From Pseudocitrobacter vendiensis (GTDB lineage: Bacteria; Pseudomonadota; Gammaproteobacteria; Enterobacterales; Enterobacteriaceae): a stretch of 64,000 nucleotides of DNA. The DNA lies in assembly GCF_943590815.1 (NCBI RefSeq), contig NZ_CALSBS010000014.1, positions 62,001 to 126,000 on the forward strand, written 5' to 3'. A program made the translations under genes and the position numbers. The stretch's first letter is position 1; the number at the start of each line of letters is the position of its first letter. Below the pieces are notes generated by a model. It made no database searches and was not told the origin of the DNA. It worked only from the letters and a program-made list of their open reading frames with translations. Of the stretch, positions 58,345 through 64,000 are shown one piece after another.

Positions 58345-59835
58345 TTAACTTTTACTTTTCACTAATCCGCTTTTATCGCCGCCAAACGGTACAGCGCCAC
58401 TAAACGGTTTACCGTCGATCGCATCGTGTGTGCGCAGCGCTTCCGGGCGGATCCAACGCTGAACGCGCGTGGGCATATCAAGGCCGATCAGCAGGATCAC
58501 GACAAACGTCAGGCTGAAGGAGAGCGAGCCCAGCGCGGTGCCCAGATCCAACCGCTGGGCAATCAATGCGCCGAGGATCGGCGCCAGCGCGCCGCCTAAC
58601 GCACCGACGTTGTAGGTAAAGCCGAGGCCTGCCGCACGTTGATCCGTTTCGAAATATCCCCCGATCAACTTCGGTAAGATCCCGGAGATCCCCTGCCCCA
58701 GCATCTGCTGGAAGAAGAGTAACAAGCCCAGCACCCAGACGTTTGTGCCACCAATCGCAAACACCGGAATGATCAGCAACTGTGAGGCCAGCAGGCTACA
58801 AACATAGGCTTTACGCGTGCCCAGCCAGTCGCCGAGGAACCCGCCCACGCAGCAGCCAACCGCCGCGCCAAATCCGCTGAAGAACAGGACGTTCGCCACC
58901 GTGTGCGGGTCATAGGCCAGCTCGGTTTTCAGATAGGTCGGTAACAGTGCCTGAATAGGCCACGAGTAGAGGAACGCAAAAAGCACAACCACCATCAGCA
59001 TGACGCCGGTCGGCCAGCGTTTGCCGCTGCTTTGCACCATAAAGCTGATGAAGATGATGGCGCACACCAGGCCCAACAGGGCCACCAGCCCGGCAATGCG
59101 TGCTTCACCGGCGAAGCAATACCACAGGGACGCCCCCGCGACACAGGTCATGATGATGTTCATTACGCGATACTGGCCGCGATAGAGGATATCGACCATC
59201 GTGCGCACCGGGGCTTTACCTTCGTGTTTCTCTTTCCAGTCCTCCGCTTCCGGGATGTTTTTACGCAGCCAGAGAGCAAAGACAATAGGTACGATGCCGA
59301 TGAAAAACAGCGCACGCCAGCCCCAGACGGGCACCACCAGGCTGTAGACCTGTGCGGCGATAACAGCACCGACAGAGAAACCCGAAATCAGGAAGCCACT
59401 GGCTTTGTTGCGCAGGTGTTTAGGCCAGCTTTCGATAACATAGGTGGCGCTGGAACCGTATTCCCCCGCCATCCCCATACCGATCACCAGACGGGCGATA
59501 AACAGCGAGGTGTAGCCCGGTGCAAAACCGCAGGCGAGCGTTCCCGCTGAAAAGAGAATGATGCTGGTGACCATGGCCAGGCGACGACCGTAGCGATCCC
59601 CCATTGCGCCGAGCATCAGGCCGCCGAACCAGCGGGAGATAAAGGCGGCGGAGATAAGGCTAGCCGCCTGTACCGTGGTTAAACCGAATTCACCCTGCAC
59701 TTCCGTCAACACCAGGGCGATTAAGACAAAATCAAAACCATCAAGCAAATACCCCAACCAGGCGGCGGAAAATGCCCGCCATTGTGCCCGGTTGAGATGG
59801 CGATACCACGGGATGTTCTGGATTGTTGTACTCAT
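58345..59835 (-). CDS. nanT: Sialic acid:proton symporter NanT
   Basis: Major-facilitator permease for N-acetylneuraminate, 496 residues as in E. coli, with 14 expected helices. The MFS loop 2-3 signature is [13 protein letters not shown]. The longer frame upstream of [11 protein letters not shown] runs into the repeat array and is rejected. A GCCCGGC/GCCGGGC hairpin lies between it and nanE. It is separated from nanA by a 403-base gap full of repeats, far longer than in E. coli. Confidence 0.98.
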   Translation of the reverse strand: MSTTIQNIPWYRHLNRAQWRAFSAAWLGYLLDGFDFVLIALVLTEVQGEFGLTTVQAASLISAAFISRWFGGLMLGAMGDRYGRRLAMVTSIILFSAGTLACGFAPGYTSLFIARLVIGMGMAGEYGSSATYVIESWPKHLRNKASGFLISGFSVGAVIAAQVYSLVVPVWGWRALFFIGIVPIVFALWLRKNIPEAEDWKEKHEGKAPVRTMVDILYRGQYRVMNIIMTCVAGASLWYCFAGEARIAGLVALLGLVCAIIFISFMVQSSGKRWPTGVMLMVVVLFAFLYSWPIQALLPTYLKTELAYDPHTVANVLFFSGFGAAVGCCVGGFLGDWLGTRKAYVCSLLASQLLIIPVFAIGGTNVWVLGLLLFFQQMLGQGISGILPKLIGGYFETDQRAAGLGFTYNVGALGGALAPILGALIAQRLDLGTALGSLSFSLTFVVILLIGLDMPTRVQRWIRPEALRTHDAIDGKPFSGAVPFGGDKSGLVKSKS

Positions 59836-59903
59836 GGTGAGTCTCCCGCGGTGGGCTGGGCCCACGCGCTTTGATATGAATGTGTTTGGATGGGTGCGGG
59901 TTC

Positions 59904-60236
59904 TCCCCCTCACCCTAACCCTCTCCCTCAAGGGAGAGGGGACCGACCGCGCCAGCGGTTATGTGGGTGCGGTTTGTCCCCCTCACCCTAACCCTCTCCC
60001 TCAAGGGAGAGGGAACCGACCGCGCCAGCGGTTATGTGGGTGCGGGTTCTCCCCCTCACCCTAACCCTCTCCCTCAAGGGAGAGGGGACCGACCGCGCCA
60101 GCGGTTATGTGGGTGCGGTTTTCTCCCCCCTCACCCTAACCCTCTCCCTCAAGGGAGAGGGAACAGACCGCGCCAATAATCATGTGCCTGCGGTTTTCCC
60201 CCTCTCCCTGCGGGAGAGGGCCGGGGTGAGGGGCAA
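59904..60236. repeat. Tandem array of palindromic repeats between nanA and nanT
   Basis: Four near-identical units begin CTCACCCTAACCCTCTCCC at 59909, 59982, 60055 and 60130, so spacing is 73, 73 and 75 bases. Each has a palindrome CCCTCTCCCtcaaGGGAGAGGG and a constant spacer (ACCGACCGCGCCAGCGGTTA then TGTGGGTGCGG). A fifth, divergent element in the other orientation (60199-60236) touches the nanA stop. The array accounts for the whole nanA-nanT gap; it holds no gene. Confidence 0.93.
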
Positions 60237-60238
60237 AA

Positions 60239-61132
60239 TCAGCTCCGCTCCTGCATCAACTGCTGCGCCAGCGCTTTCAGTTCCGGCAGGTATTTTTCAT
60301 CCACCGGCGCGAACGGCTTGCGGCACAGCGGCACAGAGACCACATCCATGTAATGCAGAACCGTTTTCAGGCCACGGAACACGCCGACTTTGATCAGCAG
60401 GTCGATAACCTCGTTACACTGACGCTGCAACTGTTGCGCCTTAGTGATATCGCCCGCTTTCAGCGCCTGCACGATCCCCATGTAACGCCACCCCATGATG
60501 TTGTAGGTGCTGCCGATCCCGCCGTCTGCACCTGCCAGCAGGCCGGAAGCAAAGATTTCGTCGTACCCGTTGTAGAGCACCAGATCCGGATGTTCGCGTC
60601 GGATCTGCTCCATCTGATACAGATCGCCCGACGTTTGCTTCAGCGCCCCCACGCCCGGCAGCGTGACCAGAGTGTTGATCTGATCCAGCGTCAGTTTTAC
60701 CCCACTCAGTGCCGGAATGTTATAGACCACCATCGGTAATCCATCAGCCGAGTCGATAATTGCGCGATAGTGGTCACAATGTTCTTCAAAGCTAAACGGG
60801 TAGTAAAACGGTGTTACCGCAGAAACGGCGTCAAAGCCGTAACGTTTTGCGGCAACGGCCAGTTGCTGGCTTTCCGCGGTACTGATGCAACCGACATGGG
60901 CAATAAGCGTCAATTTGCCTTTGCCTTCTTCTGCCACGATTTCCAGCACTTGCTCGCGTTCCGCCAGGCTTTGAACGAAGGCTTCTCCGGTTGAGCCCCC
61001 GACATAAACGCCGTCCACACCCTGTGCAATGTTGAAACGCACCAGACGACGCAGACTCTCTTTATCCATCTTTTGTTGTGCGTCGAAAGGGGTGAGCAGC
61101 GCGGGCATGACGCCACGTAAATTGCTTGCCAT
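60239..61132 (-). CDS. nanA: N-acetylneuraminate lyase
   Basis: Splits sialic acid into ManNAc and pyruvate. It has 297 residues, as in E. coli. Schiff-base Lys165 (GALKQTSGD), Tyr137 ([10 protein letters not shown]) and the carboxylate-binding GSTGE (46-50) are present. First gene of nanATEKQ, under the NanR operator at 61168-61190. Its stop codon abuts the repeat array. Confidence 0.99.
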   Translation of the reverse strand: MASNLRGVMPALLTPFDAQQKMDKESLRRLVRFNIAQGVDGVYVGGSTGEAFVQSLAEREQVLEIVAEEGKGKLTLIAHVGCISTAESQQLAVAAKRYGFDAVSAVTPFYYPFSFEEHCDHYRAIIDSADGLPMVVYNIPALSGVKLTLDQINTLVTLPGVGALKQTSGDLYQMEQIRREHPDLVLYNGYDEIFASGLLAGADGGIGSTYNIMGWRYMGIVQALKAGDITKAQQLQRQCNEVIDLLIKVGVFRGLKTVLHYMDVVSVPLCRKPFAPVDEKYLPELKALAQQLMQERS

Positions 61133-61167
61133 AAATACCTCGTAGTGATGTTTAATTGGAATAACTA

Positions 61168-61190
61168 TGTACCTTTATACCTGTTATACC
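61168..61190 (-). promoter_or_regulatory. NanR operator upstream of nanA
   Basis: The minus strand reads GGTATA-aca-GGTATA-aa-GGTACA. E. coli NanR binds three GGTATA repeats at the same place; here the third has one change (T to C). The site lies 36-58 bases before the nanA start and probably overlaps the -10 region (TATAAC). Confidence 0.9.
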
Positions 61191-61266
61191 AGATCGCTTT
61201 TGAAGCAGCGTAATACAGAAAGCTTATTGTGCGATCGACTTCACTAAACCGATCGCAATACGACGA

Positions 61267-62040
61267 TCACTGACGGGATTTTTTGGCTTTGCCGAAAGCG
61301 TGCCAGGTCGCGGAAACGCTGTTGAGGTGATCCTGAAGCGCGCGATCGGCTTCGTCGGGATCACGGGCGCGGATGGCGTCGACAATCGCGATATGCTGTT
61401 GGTAGCTGACGCTATTGTGTTCGTGGAGTGCTTGATCCGCCACTTTTGGGCGGGCGGCAATCAGCCAGTCGAGCAGCGCGACGTGGATCGCCATAAAGAT
61501 CGGGTTGCCGGGAATTTCCGCCAGCACGCGGTGGAAGTCGACGTCCGAGCGGATAAACTGCGCGTTGTCATCCAGCGCCTGGCTGTTGATCTCCAGCGCT
61601 TTACTCAGCAACGCAATTTGCTCATCCGTCGCGTGTTCAGCGGCGTAACGTACCAGGCTCGATTCAAAGAAAAGACGCAGTTGTTCGAAGTGCGCGATAC
61701 CGCCAGGATGCGAGAGGAAATCTTTCGCCATGCCGGAGAGTTCGCCGATGATGGTGTCTGCCGACGGACGTGAAACGCGAGCGCGTTCGCCGTTATTGAT
61801 TTGCACCAGCCCTTTCCGCTTGAGCGCGGCCAGTGCTTCACGCACCGACGGGCGACCAACATTGAAGAACGCCATCAGTTCGCGTTCGGACGGCAGTTGC
61901 CCATCGTCACCAAATTCCCGGCGGCGAATCATCTGCTCCAGCTCTTCTTCCACCATGTCAGACAGCTTTTTACGCGCCAGCGGACGACGGCGCAGGCTGT
62001 TGCCGATGGTGTCTGCAGATTGAGGATCGAAAGCGCTCAT
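61267..62040 (-). CDS. nanR: Sialic-acid-responsive repressor NanR
   Basis: GntR/FadR-type regulator that releases nan operators when Neu5Ac binds. It has 257 residues from [10 protein letters not shown]; five more codons upstream are possible, but GGAAACGG sits at better distance from this ATG. Winged helix about 25-95 ([22 protein letters not shown]), FCD effector domain about 105-240. It lies directly upstream of nanA, same strand. Confidence 0.97.
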   Translation of the reverse strand: MSAFDPQSADTIGNSLRRRPLARKKLSDMVEEELEQMIRRREFGDDGQLPSERELMAFFNVGRPSVREALAALKRKGLVQINNGERARVSRPSADTIIGELSGMAKDFLSHPGGIAHFEQLRLFFESSLVRYAAEHATDEQIALLSKALEINSQALDDNAQFIRSDVDFHRVLAEIPGNPIFMAIHVALLDWLIAARPKVADQALHEHNSVSYQQHIAIVDAIRARDPDEADRALQDHLNSVSATWHAFGKAKKSRQ

Positions 62041-62115
62041 AGGTACCGTTTCCATTCACTGTAGAGGGGAAGTTAGCCTTTACCATCATATCATAAAACA
62101 GACGCCGGAAATGAC

Positions 62116-62137
62116 GACGGGGCCAGATGGCCCCGTC
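62116..62137. terminator. Hairpin after the fimbrial genes, possible terminator
   Basis: GACGGGGCCA-ga-TGGCCCCGTC is a perfect ten-pair inverted repeat 21 bases beyond the stop of the adhesin-like gene. Neither side has a real T-run. Confidence 0.5.
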
Positions 62138-62157
62138 GCGTCGTTAAATTACCGTCA

Positions 62158-63003
62158 CTACAATTCATTTAAGACATACTGGAAACGGCACGCAGAATCA
62201 ATCGGTTGCCGGCTACTGGTATTCACCTTCACCACAATGTCGTGGAGTTTTCTATCCGTTAACGGTTTACGTGTCGGTGTGACTGTCACCTTTGCATTAT
62301 CGCAACCATAAGAAGTAAACGTTAATAAATCTGAAACTGCACGACAGTATGCTCCTCTGGCATCAAAATTACTGCCATCGCAGAGATTGCCACTTTCCAT
62401 CAAATAGGTCGAAAGCGTTGTTGTGATGGTTGAACCATTGGATTGTAATTGTAACGTTTTAGAATGGCTAACATAACTATCACTCCAGGATATATCATAA
62501 GAAGATACTGGAATTGTTGGACAAACAGTACGACTCATTGTTGGACTTGTATATGCACTAAATCCACTGGCCTGGGCAACTGAATAAAGAGAGGCAATCC
62601 ATGGGCAGCCATAATCATCAGATGCGACCGTGACATTAAAAGTCATAAATCCGCAGACATATATAGTCGTATTCATACCTGGGCAGTTTGAGCTATCTGT
62701 GCGGCCCCAGTCAGCCAGCACTAGCTTTGGTGCCGGACCTGAGCCGGTCCAGGATATTACCGGGAGAGTATCGCCTCTCCCCGCGCGTGTTGCATTGTAT
62801 TGACCATAAGCGACTTCTTTTGGCGTTAATACCGTAACATAGTAATATAAAGTACCCTGCATAGAGGCATTATTCATTGCATAATATACTGCAGTCCCTG
62901 GAAAGCTTGAGCTGTAGAGCTTATCACCCGCATAGCTCTTTGGGGTTCCTAAACTGAGAGCAAGTAATATCAGACTTGCGAAACAAATCATCCATTTTTT
63001 CAT
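62158..63003 (-). CDS. Putative fimbrial tip adhesin or secreted outer-membrane protein
   Basis: 281 residues with a signal peptide (MKKWMICFASLILLALSLG, cleavage probably after PKSYA). The mature part has eight cysteines, many Ser/Thr/Tyr residues and no membrane helix, as expected for an exported beta-rich protein. It is the last gene of an operon of fimbrial subunits, the usual place of the tip adhesin, and starts one base after the preceding gene. I do not recognise the family. Its base composition is AT-rich (21 G/C in 62461-62520, against 40 of 60 in nanR at 61801-61860), suggesting transfer or fast divergence. Confidence 0.7.
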   Translation of the reverse strand: MKKWMICFASLILLALSLGTPKSYAGDKLYSSSFPGTAVYYAMNNASMQGTLYYYVTVLTPKEVAYGQYNATRAGRGDTLPVISWTGSGPAPKLVLADWGRTDSSNCPGMNTTIYVCGFMTFNVTVASDDYGCPWIASLYSVAQASGFSAYTSPTMSRTVCPTIPVSSYDISWSDSYVSHSKTLQLQSNGSTITTTLSTYLMESGNLCDGSNFDARGAYCRAVSDLLTFTSYGCDNAKVTVTPTRKPLTDRKLHDIVVKVNTSSRQPIDSACRFQYVLNEL

Positions 63004-63004
63004 A

Positions 63005-63544
63005 TTATATATACTCGAAGGTTGCCGTCAGGTTGGCGGTAAAATCGCCCATCGTTACTTCCCGACCGCTTTTCGCCTGTAGCCAGGCCCTGAAATTAAT
63101 ATTATTGCTGCCATCGCTAAGCGTGAATTTCGCCCCGGAGGGGTTGTTAATCGCCACCCGTACACCGTCCGTCGTTTCCATCCCAATTCCGACGCCTTGC
63201 GCGGTTGATGTGGTATCCAGCGCCAGGAAACCGGGCTGCTCACTGTCTTCCGTACCGGTAAGGGTCACCTGGACCTGATAACTCGCGGGCCCCTTACAAT
63301 CTTTCAGCTTAAACACCACCGGGATGTGCGCAGACTCCCCCGTAGCCATAAGATCCCGACGACTGATAGTCGGAAAATGGACTTCGGCCAGATTCCCGCT
63401 CTCAACCACCAGCGTACAAGAACGGCTGAGTAAGTTGCCGTAAAAATGCAGGTTGTTGTCCACGGCCAGAGCACGTATGCTGCAGATCAACAACAGGCCC
63501 GCTAACAGCCCATAACCGAGTGAACAAATACGTTCTGTCTTCAT
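63005..63544 (-). CDS. Minor fimbrial subunit (FimF/FimG-like)
   Basis: 179 residues. A signal peptide (about 1-27, ending RALA) is followed by NNLHFYGNLLSRSCTLVVES, the usual N-terminal donor-strand and first cysteine of chaperone-usher pilins. The second cysteine is in FKLKDCKGP. The end TANLTATFEYI has the penultimate tyrosine that pilin chaperones recognise. It overlaps the preceding gene by ATGA and precedes the adhesin-like gene. Confidence 0.85.
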   Translation of the reverse strand: MKTERICSLGYGLLAGLLLICSIRALAVDNNLHFYGNLLSRSCTLVVESGNLAEVHFPTISRRDLMATGESAHIPVVFKLKDCKGPASYQVQVTLTGTEDSEQPGFLALDTTSTAQGVGIGMETTDGVRVAINNPSGAKFTLSDGSNNINFRAWLQAKSGREVTMGDFTANLTATFEYI

Positions 63545-64000
63545 TGATAATCCACCCGCAAGGTTGCATAGGCTGAAAAGGTGGTATCGCTCAGCACCGC
63601 ATCGGCTGACTTCACTGGTACGGCCTCCAGTTTCGGCTTTTGGGTAAAATCGGTGGCGTTAATGGCAAGCGGAGTATTCAACACAAAACGCTGACCATCA
63701 TGCTGAAGCTCAATACCAAAGCCGGGAACGTCTGTTTCGATAGCCGCGTTATTGTAGGCGGTCGGCGTCCCCGTCCAGGTGAGCGTCATGTTCAAGCTGG
63801 GATCGCGCGTGTCAGAGTCACAGCTCAGGTCATATTCCACTTCCTTGCGGCCATAGTCCCCGTTGATACTGTCGATGATGAGATCGCGAAATTCCACTTC
63901 GAGGGTCTTTCCATCGCTGATAGCACAGACAGGCGGTGCCACCAGCGTACCGTGGAAGGTGATGTCATCGTCAGCCGCCAGCGCAACGCCACCGCAGGTG
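63541..64000 (-). CDS. Fimbrial subunit, 5' end outside the window
   Basis: The frame is open to the window edge: upstream of the internal GTG at 63940-63942 it reads TCGGVALAADDDITFHGTLV, apparently the end of a signal peptide (VALA) and the start of a mature pilin. About 153 residues are seen. Cysteines in PPVCAISDG and YDLSCDSD form the expected disulfide pair, and the C-terminus SAYATLRVDYQ has the usual pattern. It must belong to a larger chaperone-usher operon to the right. Confidence 0.82.
   Translation of the reverse strand, partial: TCGGVALAADDDITFHGTLVAPPVCAISDGKTLEVEFRDLIIDSINGDYGRKEVEYDLSCDSDTRDPSLNMTLTWTGTPTAYNNAAIETDVPGFGIELQHDGQRFVLNTPLAINATDFTQKPKLEAVPVKSADAVLSDTTFSAYATLRVDYQ

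Noticed and set aside
59904-60236. CRISPR array
   Set aside because: Spacing is regular, but both the palindrome and the spacer between palindromes are repeated; true CRISPR spacers are unique, and there are no cas genes.
59961-60393. Plus-strand frames encoding repeated [15 protein letters not shown]
   Set aside because: Translation of the palindromic repeat; no start signals and they run into antisense nanA.
62158-63003. Assignment of the adhesin-like gene to E. coli yhcF or fimH
   Set aside because: Sequence does not resemble either as far as I can recall; only operon position supports an adhesin role.

Overview
The window is chromosomal DNA from a member of the Enterobacteriaceae close to Escherichia, Salmonella and Citrobacter. 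Gene order, protein lengths and intergenic signals from yhbW to nanR follow the E. coli K-12 map region around metY-nusA-infB, ftsH, mla/lpt, gltBD and nan almost gene for gene. E. coli-type REP/BIME palindromes are present. A second palindromic repeat family (CCCTCACCCTAACCCTCTCCC type), which I associate with Citrobacter, Klebsiella and Enterobacter, is also present. A Citrobacter-like species is my best guess from this; the species cannot be fixed from the window alone.

Layout. 1-5.1 kb: the end of yhbW, then mtr, deaD with the tiny upstream gene yrbN, and nlpI. 5.1-14.5 kb: the translation/RNA operon metY-rimP-nusA-infB-rbfA-truB-rpsO-pnp on the minus strand, with several internal terminators and a processed pnp leader. 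14.8-16.2 kb: argG alone on the plus strand. 16.5-22.1 kb: leuU tRNA, secG, glmM, folP, ftsH, rlmE. 22.2-29.4 kb: yhbY, greA with a GraL-like attenuated leader, dacB, obgE-yhbE-rpmA-rplU, ispB and sfsB. 29.5-34.3 kb: murA, ibaG and the mlaFEDCB phospholipid-transport operon. 34.5-42.4 kb: the plus-strand envelope/sigma-54 run yrbG-kdsD-kdsC-lptC-lptA-lptB-rpoN-hpf-ptsN-rapZ-npr. 42.6-48.3 kb: yrbL, mtgA, elbB, the sRNA ArcZ, arcB and yhcC. 49-54.9 kb: gltBD with a long regulated leader. 55-56.2 kb: a YhcG/DUF1016 nuclease-like gene. 56.3-62 kb: the sialic-acid operon nanATEKQ with its repressor nanR. 62.2-64 kb: the end of a fimbrial operon that runs off the window.

How the genes work together. 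Much of the window is core growth machinery: translation initiation and ribosome maturation (infB, rimP, rbfA, rpsO, hpf, obgE), RNA turnover and elongation (pnp, deaD, nusA, greA), envelope building (murA, glmM, kds, lpt, mla, dacB, mtgA) and nitrogen/carbon control (gltBD, rpoN, ptsN/npr, arcB). The accessory parts are yhcG with an internal 36-bp repeat, the repeat arrays around nan and yhcC, and the fimbrial genes, one of which is clearly richer in AT than its neighbours.

I did not find a convincing wholly new system. The best leads are: (i) a 73-75 bp tandem repeat array inside the nan operon, together with a related repeat that has rewritten the C-terminus of yhcC; (ii) the palindromic 12-residue repeats in YhcG; (iii) an AT-rich, cysteine-rich putative fimbrial adhesin beside the sialic-acid operon; (iv) a long hairpin in the gltB leader; and (v) an ArcZ gene whose seed is conserved while its 5' part looks unlike E. 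coli.
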